A DNA stretch of 64,000 bases from Monomorium pharaonis (taxonomy: Eukaryota > Arthropoda > Insecta > Hymenoptera > Formicidae), in assembly GCF_013373865.1 (NCBI RefSeq), contig NC_050474.1, positions 15,533,042 to 15,597,041 of the forward strand. The letters run 5' to 3'. Below the pieces are notes generated by a model, which saw nothing but the letters and a program-made list of their open reading frames with translations, ran no database searches and had not been told where the DNA came from. Made by a program: the position numbers and the translations under genes. This document shows, piece by piece, positions 20,081 through 33,240 of the stretch (its first letter is position 1; the number at the start of each line of letters is the position of its first letter).

Positions 20081-21462
20081 GCACCATTTTCCAACTATTA
20101 AAAATATTAAAATATTTTTTTTAATATAAAATGTATATACACACATATGTAAAAAATAAGTTTAAATAAGTTACAAAGAAAGGAAAACAGGAAACTGTCC
20201 GTAACCACATATGTATGCACATCACTGTAACCTTATCACCGCGCATGCGTAAAGTCACACATACGGTTCGCAACTTAGCCCAAGTCAGAACACTGGTTAG
20301 ACCTTCGGCGATTCGAAAATGTGAGTAAACAATGCCTTTAACCTCTCTCTGAGTCGTACACTATTCGACAATGATTCGTTTCTAGGCATCGCGGGATAAA
20401 CAGGACGTAGACATCTTTCGATTTATTAAGCATTTTACAGCAATATAATTGTAAATACGTCCAAGCAGCCGCTGTCGGATAATTACGCCATGGCGCAATT
20501 AACTTTTTACGTTCCTCTTATCCTGCAAAGGACTCTTACGAAAAGGAACTACAGCGGATTACAGAAAATTATATTACAGGAACTACATAAAAGTATTACA
20601 CGAAATTACAGGCTGAAGTATTGTAATATTACTACTGCAATATTATAATAGTATTTTAATATAGCAATATTAAATGCTGTGTGGGTACTGTGATATTTAT
20701 TTTCATTCGCAGTAATATCCGCGCAGTAATCCAATAACCCACAGTATTTGCCACACAGTAATATACATATATCCGCAGTAAATAACTCAAAAAATTTTTA
20801 TATTTATTTTTTTTAATATATATTTTTTAAAATATAAATTAAGTTATTAAGTAGAATTTAATATATTTTTAATGTAATTATCTTTAAACTTTTAACTCAA
20901 AAAAGTTGGTGTGAATTCTATTGATTCATATGCTTCTTTTATTATTGCAAACGCGATGTGTATTGTAAATCCACAGTAATATCCATATCTACCCTATGCT
21001 ATTTCAATTTTTTGTAAAATTTTTATTAAAAAATGCTTAAATAATAATTCTACAAAAATTGTAACAATTTTATGCTGTAATGTAATTTTGTTTTTTTCTT
21101 TATTTGTTTTATTATTTGATTATTATTCATTTATTTAATTTATATCTATGTATGATTCCTGGACTTGGGACATAACGTGCTTCATATTTCGTTTGGCCCG
21201 AATGTATAAAGTTGTTATGTCGTAACCAAGTAGTGTACCTTTATTTAAAGAGGACCAAAATCAATGGTTGAAACGTTGTAATATATTTAATAAACAGATT
21301 TTCCAGAAAGTCGACCTTATATTATTGACTTAGTTAATTTTTATTCCACTGTCGACAAGAAGTATTCCTCTTTCTTTTTCCTTTGCAATAATTTATATAA
21401 CATTGATTTTTTTAAGTATTTGGCAATAATTGTACTAAATTTCAGTAAACAAAATGCGTGCA
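20081..21462. other. AT-rich intron sequence, no gene
   Basis: No open frame worth reporting. Loosely repeated CAGTAATAT/CGCAGTAA phrases occur at 20560-20790. There is a GC-richer patch at 20180-20510 but nothing identifiable in it. Confidence 0.5.
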
Positions 21463-22080
21463 ATACGAGGGTAATTCTTTAATAAAAAATGATTTAATAA
21501 AAAAATTTTTTATTTCTCAACATAGTTCACTTTCAATGAGATACACTTTACAGAAACTCAGTTGAATTGGATTTAAACATGTCCAAGTACTCCTGAGGAA
21601 TGTTTATTCGAACGCGTTTTTGATCAATTGTTAACAAATGTAGCACCCATTGCGCTGAAAACTTTTTCATATGCAAATATTCGTGTAAAATGTTATTAAC
21701 ACAGTCTACTGAGATGTTTACAACATTAACAAGTTATGCACACTTGTTGATCATTTAATACGGTATTGTGAATTTTTGTGATAATTTCCTCAGTCGTAGC
21801 GTGGGCGACCTGAACTTCATCGTCATAAATTGATGAACGACCACGTTTGAATTCAGCAGTCCATTTTTTTACTGTTAAAAACAATGGTAAAGAGTCTCCC
21901 AATCCAGCTCGTTTTTTATTTTGGTTGACGTTAAACTTTTTATAACGAAGTATTTTATCACTGCAACATTCGATTTTATCCATTTTGTTTCGAGCATAAC
22001 AAACTACTGAACGCATCAAAAATAGAAAGATTCGCGACACAAATGCGATAAGAATCCATTAAATTTTGCAAAATTGCAAA
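21463..22080 (-). mobile_element. mariner remnant with internal deletion
   Basis: On the - strand the transposase starts at about 21983 with MDKIE and has the helix-turn-helix region GDSLPLFLTVKKWTAEFKRG and ATTEEIITKIHNTVLND. After a frameshift near 21730 it goes on with CVNNILHEYLHMKKFSAQW and IDQKRVRINIPQEYLDMF. The catalytic DDD core is missing: the sequence then jumps to the 3' end (YVEK stop-like) at 21530. The terminal repeat is visible at 21463 as ATACGAGGGTAATTC. The 5' terminal repeat was not found. Confidence 0.85.
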
Positions 22081-22189
22081 TGCGCGACGATTTACAATAT
22101 GATTAACGACACAATGACTCGGCAGCGGATTGGGACGCACACGCAACGTAATTTTGCAGAAAGAACAGCACGTAGCGAATTCACGCAGG

Positions 22190-23249
22190 CGGGCGCGATC
22201 GGGCGAGGCAACGATACCGTAATAAATTCGTGACTCTACTCTAATGACGAAAAGATCGTAGCAAATTCGTGACTCTCTCGCGAGTCGCCCAATCGCGAAA
22301 TCGGTGGCTTTACAATTTTATGGTGACTCTCGTTTCAGCCGGCTCCTTCGTCTTGACCTCGTTCGGGTCGGGATGTCCTCAGCTCCTGCGTCCTCTCACA
22401 ATAGATATCAACTCGGGATTCGGATCGCACAGTACACACGCAACAACTTCCGCAGCTCGAGTGATTGATCCTGAATTCTGCGGGGGCCGCTCGGCGACGT
22501 GCCTCACCTTACCTCTGATAAGCCGGGCCCTTATTGGCCACGATTTTCCAAATTCGACTTGCGTGCAACGCGTAACGTGCTTGCCGCTACTTACTGATTG
22601 ATCCAAGGCGCGGTGATCGATTCATCGGAGTCCTGCGCACGTAATTTTCGCGCTTCCTTTACGACAGCGATCCTTGGTCTTTCAACGGAATATGCCCTCC
22701 ATGGCCGGGAAATTGTTTCGGCCTCGTTTGGGACGGTAATTATGCTGTCGATCCACATAGCATTTGCCGGCGTTTTTGTGGGATCTGCTCTCTAGCCGCG
22801 CCGTCAGGACACCCTTCTTGTGCGTCATCCTAGAGACCTGAAATCGTAAGCTGGCAGCAGTAACCAAATCTTTCAATGCACGGAGAGATTGCAAGCAAGG
22901 TAAAGAACGATACAATCTGCGGGCCCCAGCTCGAAAGGGGTCTCCGTCATTCCCTCGCTGTCAGCTCGTTCTGCGACTCCCGGGAAGGTTCTCCGTCGAG
23001 ACGAGACGTCAAAAGTTACAAAATAGATCCGCATTGGCCACCGACTTCTGCCGCGCTTACGAGACAACGCTTGCAAGAATTCTAACAGTTAATAAATAAC
23101 AGCACACGGAATGACATACACACGACATATTACGCTTCCGCGTCCGCTCCCGAGCGGGAGGATGCAGGACTCGCGTGGTGTAAACGCGTAAGGGCCATTA
23201 AGGCCTTTGTGACAGACAACAGCTCGCGGTTGTCACGTCACACATTGTA
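22190..23249. mobile_element. GC-rich LTR-like block related to 13562-15378
   Basis: A GC-rich island in AT-rich intron with open but unrecognised frames on both strands. It ends GGCCATTAAGGCCTTTGTGA, CAGACAACAGCTCGCGG, TTGTCACGTCACA, matching the end of the block inside the LINE. Its - strand start would be TGTGACGTGAC, as for an LTR. The left boundary is a guess based on base composition. No target duplication was found, so solo LTR is an inference. Confidence 0.5.
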
Positions 23250-23940
23250 CGAACAAAACTTTTTCTACTTAACCTTTAAGCATGAGCAAATTTCTACATT
23301 TTACTTGATTTTATTTAAAAAGCAAAATTTAGTAATCTTACAATTTCCTACTTAAAAAGCAGAACCGAGGTGATTTTGTACCCGACGTCAAATTTTTTTT
23401 TTCGTACTGCAATTCTTACATACGAGTACCTACTACACGCTTTGGTTGATACAAATTAACTATCAAATATTCGAATTGAATTATGGTATATAACGGTATG
23501 TAATGATATATAAATTATGGTATACAAGTCCGGTCCCGAAAGTCGCCACCTAGCTACTTCAAGAGCGTAGTTTGAATTTCATTTGGGTGATAAAACATTT
23601 ATCTTTTAAGATTAAACATGTAAACAAATTTCAATTGTGTAAACCCAAGAAGAAAATTCCAATTTGTAATTAATTCTACTATTAGAATTATTTAGTATTT
23701 TTAATAAAATTTTTAGAAACTCTAAAAATTTATTATTAATTCTTTTACAAAATTTTAACAAACCTTGTTAAGGGGATTCTAAAATCGCCTGTTTTACCTA
23801 CATTTTTTAATTTTAACTATATTCTTAATTGACTTTATAGAATGTAAAATTTTTTTTATAGAATTAAAGTACACACAAATATGTAAAGGTGAAGACCGAG
23901 TTCATATTAAAAAACCAAAAAAAAATTCTTTCAAATTTAT
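23250..23940. other. AT-rich intron sequence, no gene
   Basis: No open frame or paired repeat recognised. Its 3' part (TTTATAGAAT..AAA repeats around 23835-23870) resembles 27465-27500, which flanks another insertion. Confidence 0.5.
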
Positions 23941-23950
23941 TACGGTCGAT

Positions 23951-24640
23951 AACACAGGCACACAAAAAAGTAGTTAGTCCGGCGGACTAGACTAATCAAT
24001 CCTTATGAATTTTGACCCGCTGAATCCAAGGTCAGAATTGCAAAGTTAGCTCGTATTTCCTAATCTAAAAAAAAAATTTGTTTTTTAATGTTGGTCCGGC
24101 GGAACAGACTAGTCTATTCTTATGTATTTTGACCCGCTGAATCAAAATTTAAGGTTAGAATTGCTGAATTGACTCATTTTTCCTAATCCCCCAAAAAACC
24201 TTGTAAAAGCAGTTTGGATCACAAATGTATAATCCAGAGTATGCAGGCTTGCGTAACCACATTATCTGGAGAAAATTCAATAGATCTAAAAACATCATAA
24301 ATAAACCGTTAGTTGAGCCTTCAAAAGTTCTTCTTCCACCTCTTCATATTAAATTAGGACTCATGAAACAATGGGTAAAAGCTCTGAATAAAAAATGTGA
24401 ATGCTACCAGTATTTACAAGAAAAATTTTCCAACATCTTTGATGCAAAGTTGCGAGAAGGAATTTTTAATGGACTTCAAATACGTAAAATGTTGAGAGAC
24501 GACAATTTTGTCACCAAAATAAATGAAGACAAAAGAGCAACATGACTTAGTTTCAAAGGTGTTACAGAAAATTTCTAGAAAACCACAAAAGTCAAGATTA
24601 CAGACAAAAGATGGCGGAAATGATGCAGAACTAAAGAAAA
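23951..24640 (+). mobile_element. 5' end of a DNA element with ACACAGGCACAC terminus and protein fragment, copy 1
   Basis: It starts ACACAGGCACACAAAAAAG, then has two subterminal units with the palindrome AGTCCGGCGGACT and GACCCGCTGAAT. At 24225-24545 a + strand frame reads LVEPSKVLLPPLHIKLGLMK and YLQEKFSNIFDAKLREG, and continues out of frame to 24635. The same protein is present in copy 2 at 36670-37640. I know this sequence type only as an uncharacterised protein common in arthropod genomes and linked to transposons. The right end is lost; another element begins at 24650. Confidence 0.7.
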
Positions 24641-24649
24641 TTAGGTTGT

Positions 24650-25870
24650 CTACATAGAAATTGGCATCCAATGGACGTTCACTAAATCTCCATAGATCCA
24701 TGGGACGTCTATGTCCACGGTGGAAGTCAAATGGACGTCCATTGGAGATCTAGTCAACTTCCGTGGCTGCATTGGATGTTTTCTTCCATAGTGAAAGTCA
24801 GTTGGACGACCATTAGAGATCCAGTAAATTGGCCACCTTCCATGGCTTCTTTGGATGTTTACTTCCATGATGGAAGTTAGATGGACGTCCATTAGAGATC
24901 GACTAAACTTCCATAGCTCTATGGGATATTTACTTCCATGGTGACAGTCAGATAGATGATTTATCTTACCTCTATAATAAATTTCTGTCAAACATCTTAA
25001 AAGATATCTATTATGTACGTTACGCGGATAATTAATAGAGGTTTGACGGAGTCTCGATGGACGACTGATGGATGTTTCATGGATCATTGGTAGAGAGTTC
25101 ATGGAGCTTTGATGACGACTGATGGACGTTTTGTGGATCATCAGTAGAGACTTCACGGAGCCTTGATGGACGACTGACGAATCTTGACGGACGCTTTCGT
25201 GGAATCGAAGCTCCACAAAACGTCCGTCAATTATCCACCGAAGCTCTGTAAAACCTTCACTTACCCGCCGCTACGTGGCGTGTGTTTCTTGTGAATAAAA
25301 TGCACTTTTTAGGTGAATAAAAGGGGTTCGTCAAGAGCGCAGAAGGAAGTAAGATTTTGCCATCGACATATAATAGAAGACTGGTGAACTATATCAGTCT
25401 GTAAAAAAGATTGATAAAAAACTTTCATTTAAGAAAAATGATATGTTTAAAAAAATAGTTATAAAAAACATAATATGTTAAAAAATGATGTTTAAAAAAA
25501 TAGTTATAAAAAACATAATAATACATTTAATCAAGAAATATTTATACTTAATTTTAAGTATAAAATATTCTTGAATAAAGGTACTTTTGCATTTTGTTAA
25601 AAATATATTTTTTTATACGTAATGATCTACGAAACATCCGTCAGACATCCATCGAGGCTCCACGAATCTTCCATCAACGATCCACACAACGTCCAGTAGA
25701 CATCCTTGACGACGTCCAATGGAAGTCCAATGGACGTACGCAATGCGGAACTATGGATTTCCAATACAGAGTGGCTCTGTATTGGATGTCCAATGGACGT
25801 CCACCGGAAATTTTAAACTTCCATGATAGACATCCAATAGACGTCTACTGGAGGTTTCATTTCTATGTGG
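24650..25870. mobile_element. element with CCCACATAGAAAT ends and GGACGTCCATTGGA words, copy 1
   Basis: The ends are CTACATAGAAATTGGCATCC and, inverted, CCCACATAGAAATGAAACC. The arms are made of variants of ATGGACGTCCATTAGAGATC and AACTTCCATGG in the left arm, inverted in the right (25620-25860). The middle is AT-rich. It sits in the transposon-protein remnant at 24640. The ends match the element at 38172-39976. No coding gene. Confidence 0.72.
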
Positions 25871-25941
25871 GATATAGACAAAAAAATATTTATTTTAATT
25901 TTTAAAAACAAATTTTTTATTATAAAATAACTTTGAAATAG

Positions 25942-26125
25942 CCCAAGCAACACATATTAGTCAATTTGATGTCAAAAAAACATCAAATTGACTCGAAATT
26001 CGTCATTAATTTAAAATGACTTTAACTTGATTATATTTTGACCTCATGTTTTTTTATTAACTTTCATTATATCTGGTATATGGATACATTATTTGCATAA
26101 ATTTGTGTAGAGAAAGTGATATCTG

Positions 26126-26178
<53 letters not shown>

Positions 26179-27458
26179 AAAAATAATATATAAAATAATT
26201 AAAAAAAAAATATATATATATATAAACGATATTATAACATAAAATCGTTTTAACTTGGTTAATTTAACTTTATCTTTTTATTTCTATACGTAGGTCGGTT
26301 TTCCAAAATATCTGAAAAAGTATAAGTTTTACAAAAAATGTTGCCAATTAAGTTGTTATATAATGTTAAAAAAATTATTAAAAATATTTATTAAACTTAT
26401 CACACACACACAATTTAATTCATAATATTATTACTGTGGCGCATTAGGGTTTTTATAATTTACTATAAATGTCAACGCTTTACACTAATATTTAAACAAG
26501 TGTAGTATGTAACGACAATTAACATGCTTTTAAATTAATATTTATTAATAAATAAGAAATTAATATTTATATTAATTTACAATAAATATGAACTTGTACA
26601 CCTAATTTATTAATTATATATTAATTATAAATTTAATAAATATTAATTAAAAGTTAATATTCATTAATTCACAGATAATAAAGTTACGCAGTCAGTTTCC
26701 TGGTCATGTTCGAGTTATATTTACATAACTCATTTAATTTTTTGTTACAAATTTTAGTACAATTATTTTTCATGTATTGGAAATAATGCATTATTGAAAG
26801 CACTATGCCTACTCGCGCAGCGGCTGTCCCCACCCGAGTGAGAAATAATGATTAAAAAGACGTCGATGTCGATTCGACATCATTTCTCACTGTGTCAGTA
26901 TTTATGACATAGTGACTGATTAACCCATTAATCATGGCTAGACCAACGGAAGAATCGAAAAAGTAATTATTGGAACCTTCACTTTAGGCCAAAAGAACAT
27001 TTTAGGCGTAAAAAAATTGTTTTAATTTGTTTATAACAAAATTTGTTTGAGCAAATTACGAAAATCAACTTTTTGAAAAAATCTAATAGCGATTTAATAG
27101 CCATTCGATTGCACAGGAAAAATTACATGGAAATCATGACAATTACATTGTCAAAAATATTTTTTATTTTGCTGTAGTAATGTTATAAACAATTTTTCGC
27201 TGTCTGTACCCGTTACTACCCAATTGCATTTCTATTATAAATTGTGATTGGAATTTTCCTTATAACTACAATTACGTAACTATGAAAGTTTATGGGTAAA
27301 TTTTAATAAAATGGTCAATGTGATGTCATTTTAATATCCAAATGACATCAAAAATTGATCAATATTGAGGGACTGATTGTCATCAAAATAACTTCGTTTT
27401 ATTTGACCTCAAGTTGATATCAGTTTGACGTCATCTTGACTAATATGTGTTGCTTGGG
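25942..27458. mobile_element. TIR element with CCCAAGCAACAC ends
   Basis: CCCAAGCAACACATATTAGT at the left is repeated inverted at 27439-27458. The subterminal sequence contains TTGATGTCA/TGACGTCA-like and TGACCTCA words, for example ATTTGACCTCAAGTTGATAT near 27395. The interior is AT-rich with a (TA)n tract at 26130-26172. The ends resemble the CCCAGGTAGCAAG elements at 37745 and 48549, so they may be one superfamily. No transposase seen. Confidence 0.75.
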
Positions 27459-27519
27459 TGGCTTTATAGAATTAAAAATTTTTTTGTACAATTAAAATTA
27501 GCACAAAAATAAAGGGAGC

Positions 27520-28578
27520 TGTGGCGACACAAACTGTTAGTCACCACACCAAGCGCCTAACAGCCGCGCAACCCGGTCGACACTATAAGAATTTCCAAAA
27601 ACGCCTAACAGCCGCGCAACCCGGCTGACACAGTAAGAAGAGCGAGCGCCTAGCAACTGCGCAAACCGCCGAACACTATAAGAATTTCGACTGTAAGGAA
27701 AGAGAAGTGCGCGCGGACGCCACCAGAGGCCATCTTATCTCAGGAGTAAGATGACGACTTCGAGGCCTTATAAGGAGCACGAGAAGACGGACGAACCACT
27801 CTTTGCGTACTCGCACTCGAGTCTTCTTTTTCTTATACGAAGACATTAGCCGTCTCTCGTATATAAAACTAGCGAGCACGCTGGCCACTAAGGAGCAGCC
27901 GTGGAACCCCGCAACCGCGGTGATCTCACCACTGAGAAGGACGAGACCTCCGAGGGTACTATTGGCCGCCGACGATCCGCGGATTTGGCGCTACACCTCG
28001 CCCCGGTACCTATTACCAGACCTATTGGAGAGCCTGGCGAGGGAGACCACCACTAGAGGTACCCAGACGGAGGAGGACACGACCTGGGAGAGCCGGGCAA
28101 CACAGACCATCGCCCCTACCGGCAACTAGGGACCACGGTACTCAGCACGAAGGCATCAGCACTGAAGAGACCAGGACGCCAACAGGAGGCAGTCAATCCC
28201 GCGACGAGCCGGCAGGACGCCCTCGCAGGGAGAAACGCGCCGCCAAGCGGAAGGAAAGACGCTCTTCCAAGAGAAGAAAAGCCGCAGACAACCAGGTTCC
28301 GGAAATAACGTCCACACTATCCCTGGACAAAAACAATAACTTGAGTGGAGTACGGGTGACAAAAGCTCATCCGCCTTTAGCTTGGAGGCCGCGGCAGGCT
28401 TGAGATCCCATATACACAAACGGCCCTTGTCAGGGCCAACCAATAGAATTGCAAACATAAGACTCTGTAAATGTACATAGAAAAATAAACTATTTATTTA
28501 AGGGAAACCAGCGTACTTCTCTTCACGCACCATATTCCTCTGCGCACAACTTAACTGCGAGCGAACAACACGCTCACA
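27520..28578 (+). mobile_element. solo LTR with 5-bp TSD GGAGC
   Basis: This 1059-bp unit begins TGTGGCGACACAAACTG, ends ACACGCTCACA, and is flanked by exact GGAGC repeats (27515-27519, 28579-28583). TG...CA ends with a 5-bp duplication define an LTR. Near the start it has two copies of GCCTAACAGCCGCGCAACCC, the first at about 27551 and the second at about 27602. A likely polyadenylation signal, AATAAA, lies at about 28485. An open frame at 27803-28129 and the frame after it are arginine-rich low-complexity sequence and not a recognised protein. With no internal domain next to it, it is a solo LTR, probably of a gypsy-type element. Confidence 0.88.
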
Positions 28579-28669
28579 GGAGCAAAGGGAAATTTCATGT
28601 TAGTAACAAACAAATTTTAACACATAAAAATTAAAAAATACTTTTTGTTATTAACATAAAAATTTAAGT

Positions 28670-29400
28670 GTCCAAAAACGGGGTTTGGCAATCGTCGAAG
28701 GATCGAGTAAAAACATTTTTCTATGTATTTCGATCCGTAGAATTCGAAAATGGCCATAAAATTTGCGCCGAAAGAGGGGAAACCTTTGTATTTTAACATA
28801 CCTTTAATACAAAGGCAGTATTACCGGTTTACGCGTTTCTGAGTCTTATTAAGAGAATTAATCATTCTGAATAACCTTTGCACAAGCAAACAAGCTCTAA
28901 TTACAAAATTGTAAGTAGATCCAGCCGACTAAGGCAAGATAAGGGAAGATCCAGCCGGTTAAGGGAAGATCACAGGCAGATCCAGCCGATTAAGGCTTAC
29001 TGTAAAGCTTAATAATTGAGAAATAAATAATAAATAGATAATAAAGAAACACAAATATTTTCAAACAAAAAAAAAAGAGAAATACGATGTACATAAAGTG
29101 ATATAAAAAGACATGTACAATATATACCTATATGTAAAAGCGTAAACCTATATGTGTGTTTCGATTGTTATTAAAGCTTGTTTGCTTGTACAAAAATTAT
29201 TCATACTAATTGATTCTCCTAATAAAACCCAAAAACGCGTAAACCGACTGTCTTTGTACTAAAGTATATTAAAATGGAAGGATTGCTCCGCTTCTGGTGT
29301 GAATTTTATGACCATTTTTGGATTCTACAGATCAAAATACATAGGAAAATGTTAAATTTATTCAATCCTTCGACTGTTGCCAAACCTTCGTTTTTGCGTA
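28670..29400. repeat. 0.73-kb fold-back element with CCAGCCG tandem centre
   Basis: The left arm (CCAAAAACGGGGTTTGGCAA, AATGGCCATAAAATT, CAAGCAAACAAGCT) is matched inverted by the right arm (AGCTTGTTTGCTTG at about 29174, TTGCCAAACC at about 29377). Arm length is about 230 bp. The centre holds four AGATCCAGCCG(A/G)TTAAGG-like repeats at 28918-29005. No gene. Confidence 0.7.
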
Positions 29401-29630
29401 CCCTCCTTTGTTCTTTGCTGTCATCATTTTTGTGTATACTTTGACTGTGTCAAAAATTTGAAATTCTGTAAAGCCAATTCAAAGATATTTTTTAATAATT
29501 ACATTATCGACCCGATCAAATTTGACGAGTACTTTAGCATTTCCCAAATATCTTCGTCCATCATTTGTATTATTGTATCGTACTTGATTGTTGATATTTG
29601 TGGCACTGAAATGATAATATGTTTTTTTAG

Positions 29631-29810
29631 ATAACTTGACTAATAAATTTGGATCGCAGATAAATGAACTTTGGGCTAACTTTGGTTCAGATTTTACCTA
29701 TCCTGGAAATTTGCCGTCCTACGTAGAAGATTATTTTGAAAATTTAAATAGTCGAACAACATCGATGATTGGGACTGCATCCTCTCGTATCCAATGCCTG
29801 CCACAACCCG
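29631..29810 (+). CDS. rk: rickets-like (LGR2) receptor, hinge exon
   Basis: The 180-nt exon follows a poly-T tract and AG at 29629-29630 and ends at the donor GTATGT at 29811. Its first two bases complete an Asp codon started by the previous exon, giving DNLTNKF with a second N-glycosylation site. It carries on as the acidic, aromatic hinge (YVEDYFENL) and ends in QCLPQPG, the conserved cysteine and Pro-Gly that lead into the transmembrane domain. Phase 1 on both sides. The sequence between the DNLT region and QCLP is the variable part of the ectodomain, so identification depends on the flanking conserved blocks. It lies 23.9 kb from the previous exon and 25.9 kb from the next. Confidence 0.88.
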
Positions 29811-30302
29811 GTATGTCAACAATGTTTAAATGTTAGAATACATCTAATGCACAATGACTATCTCAGATAGAAAAAAGATATTTTTAGATTTCTAAAAGAT
29901 ATTTTGTTACATCTTGAGATATCTCGCATTTTTTCCAAAAAATTGCGAAAAGATATTCTTTAAAGGCTCTAAACTAAATTAAAATTTCGAAATATCGTTT
30001 AAAACAATACGAATAATTCGAATGGAACTATTTACTTAATTAAATCAGATTTGATTCGATTAATGTTTAAATTAGTGGATATATTTATATAAAATTTATA
30101 AATGTAGCAATCGAAATGAATGATCAATTAAAATTAAATCATTGATTATTTTGAATAGTTAGAGAATTTTGAATTATTAATGATTCAATTTCAAATCAAT
30201 TATATTTTCTTTTGCTTTATTTATTGTAATTTTATATCTAAATAAAATTAATTTCTTAACTTTAAGCTGTTACACATCTTTTTTCGAACGAATCTGTTAC
30301 AC
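29811..30302. other. intron sequence, nothing recognised
   Basis: AT-rich sequence after the hinge exon donor, with runs of AATT-type motifs. No frames and no repeats that I can pair. Confidence 0.55.
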
Positions 30303-31899
30303 TGACAAGGGACCTCGCGAACTCGAAAATTTAGATTTTAATGAAACTTGGCATAAATGTAGAAGGGGTAAATACATGAATTTAGAAATTTTTCGTAGCT
30401 GCCCAAAAACGGTTTAAAAGGGTGAAACCGCCCTTCAAAGATTGAGACATTTTTCGTTTTCTTGATATATCTCGTAAACTAAACAAAATATTAAAAAACG
30501 TTTTAGACAAAAGTTTTACAATAAAAGTACTTTTATCTAACTACAGTAATTAAATTTAAAAAAAAAATTTTTTAACCATTTTTTTTAATTTAAAACAAAA
30601 TTTTTTTTTCAAAATTTTATTATTAATGTAGTTAGAGATATTGTTACCATAAAACTTTTGTATAAAACATTTTTTGATATCTCCAACACTTTTCGAGATG
30701 TATCGGAAAAAGTAAAAATCTGCTCTACACTATGCACTGAAAAAAGCTTGAGAGAATGCGATAGCATCGCGACGGAGACCGTTAAAAAATATTTTAAAGA
30801 AATTTTTTATTAAGATTTATCTATGATATTGAATATAATATGAGTACTAAAAATATAATAAAATAAAATAATATAAAATAATATTTTGTATAATATGATA
30901 ATATGTAATAATAATGTCGCACGTGAATGCATGCTGATGTGAGTGAGAGAGAAAGAGTAAGTAATATTAATATAATATAGTAATATAATAATATAATAAA
31001 ATATAAAATATTTATATCCAGATTTCTTGGTCCGGATCCATTAGCGGTGACATACCAAAGAGTCGACGCAGATCGACGACATCTGCCAATCCAAATCGGC
31101 CATATGACTTGTCAATTAAGGCATTATTTCGCTCTCTGTCGATCTTGTGAAAGTATTGCGTCCAAAATCTTTTTCTTATATTGATAAATCCATGTATGTG
31201 GATGTTATCGAAATATATCTATGTCTAGATACAAAATTAACATATTTTAGTGTGGCATTATACATTGAACAACAATATACTTTGAATCAGGGTAATGAAA
31301 ATGCAAATTATTATATTATACAAAATATTTTTATTTTATTATATTTTTAGTATCTCATATTATATTCAATATCATAAATAAACCTTAATAAAAAATTGCT
31401 TTAAAATATTTTTTAACGCTCTCCGTCGCGGTGCTATCGCATTCTCTCATGCTTTTTTCAGTGCCATAGTGTAGAGCAGATTTTTGCTTTTTCCGATATA
31501 TCTCGAAAAGTATTGGAGATATCAAAAAATGTTTTATACAAAAGTTTTATGGTAACAATATTTCTATCTAACTACATTAATAAAATTATAAAAAAAAAAA
31601 TTTTTTTTCAAAAATTAAAAAAAAATTGTTTAAAAAATTTTTTTAAAATTTAATTACTGTAGTTAAATAGAAGTACTTTTATTGTAAAACTTTTGTACAA
31701 AACATTTTTTAATATTTTGTTTAGTTTACGATATATCGAGAAAATGAAAAATGTCTCAATCTTTGAAGGGTAGTTTCACCCCTTTAAACCGTTTTTGGGC
31801 AGCTACAAAAAATTTCTAAATTCATGTATTTACCCCTTCTACATTTATGCCAAGTTTCATTAAAATCAGAATTTTCGAGTTCGCGAGGTTTCCTTGTGA
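30303..31899. mobile_element. 1.6-kb DNA element with long inverted repeats
   Basis: TGACAAGGGACCTCGCGAAC at the left has its inverted partner at 31880-31899, and the arms match for about 430 bp, including GGCATAAATGTAGAAGGGGT and TGCCCAAAAACGGTTTAAA. The ends may extend outward (GTTACACTGACAAGG against GGTGACTCACAAGG). Inside, the - strand at about 31020-31160 gives an open stretch with DKSYGRFGLADVVDLRRLF, perhaps a scrap of a transposase. No duplication could be fixed. Confidence 0.75.
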
Positions 31900-33240
31900 G
31901 TCACCTTGATTCAACGCAATTTTCGATGAGCTAAAAACTAAATGTCCAAAATTTCTGAAAAAATTCTGAAATAAAGTTAAACATAGAAAAATATATTCTA
32001 ATTAAAAAAAATTAATATTTTAATTATTGTTGAAGAAAAAAATTATTAAAACAACAAATTTTTTTTAAATTACATTTTGCTTGAAAAATTATAACTTCTT
32101 TAATTTGTTATATTTTAAGCTAAATATTTAGGAATATACTCTTGAAAAAATATGTTACTTTAATAAAAAAATTAGTTCATAAATAAATCCTTTAAAAAAA
32201 TGTATTTATTATACATATTGCAGAAGAGCATCTTTTATTCAAAAAATTAATAAATTTTTATAGAAAAAATCAATTTTTTATGAAATATCGGTCGACGCCA
32301 TTGTCACATCTGTGTCATAGTGACCCAACACTTTATTTCAACGGCTGTCGAAAAGACACTGACACTTCTCTCCATTGGGCTAACGTCTTTATCTATAGTA
32401 GATATCAGAAATTGATTTTAAATAGCATCACAAGTTTACATTTCCAAGTGCGCCCAAAGATATCTTATTAATAAGTCATTAGTCTGGATTAAAGTGACCC
32501 GGTGTGACAGCTTAGGGTTAAAAGAGTTTTAAAAAGGCGCCAACTGTATATGCTCCTCAATATAAAAATTGTACCAAAAACCCAAATAGTAATATTTTTA
32601 ATACTCTTTAAAAAGTAATGATATCATAAAATTGTTTTATCCAAATAATATAAATGAAAAATCAAAAAATGTATCAGCAGGTATAAGTAGCCGTTTCTAA
32701 CTAGGGAGCACTCCTATGAACTTGGCGCATCATAAAAATCCAAAAGTTTCTTTATAGTTCTAGTATCCATTCGAATAGTTTCAGAGTCCTCTATAAAAAT
32801 TTTCAAGAGTTCCGTTGACTAAATATAAAAGAATTAAATTTAAAAATATAGAGCGCTAAGTTCACGCAGCGCACCGAATAAAAATCAATTATTTCTTAGA
32901 AGTTCTAGCTTCTTTTACAGTAGTTCTACAGTTCTTGATAGTTTATATCAATAGTTCTACCGAATTAATTAAAATAAAAATAATTTAAAAATATCAGGTG
33001 CTAAAATTCCATGGTTTCAAGTTTCAAAAAACTAAATTTCTGTTCTATCCCTATAAGCGCATAATATTATTTAATATTAAATAATATTTAAAGTATATTC
33101 TCAGAATATCACTTAATATTAAATTTTTAATATTCTATATAATATTATGCGTTTATAGGGATTTTCATATAGTTCTCAAAGAATTTTTATAGTTCCTGAC
33201 GATATTTCAATGGATTTTGTAAAAAGTTTCATTGATTAAT
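31900..33240. other. AT-rich intron sequence with one 112-bp hairpin
   Basis: Nothing coding was recognised. At 33049-33160, CCCTATAAGCGCATAATATT pairs with AATATTATGCGTTTATAGGG, making a small MITE-like hairpin. A GTTCTA/TAGTTC phrase recurs loosely at 32750-32960. Confidence 0.55.

Noticed and set aside
22269..22601. Open frames in the GC-rich block at 22190-23249
   Set aside because: GC-rich sequence opens frames on both strands; none shows a domain or similarity to a retroelement protein.
27803..28129. Arginine-rich 108-codon protein
   Set aside because: It lies wholly in a solo LTR defined by TG...CA ends and GGAGC repeats; low-complexity composition and no known domain.
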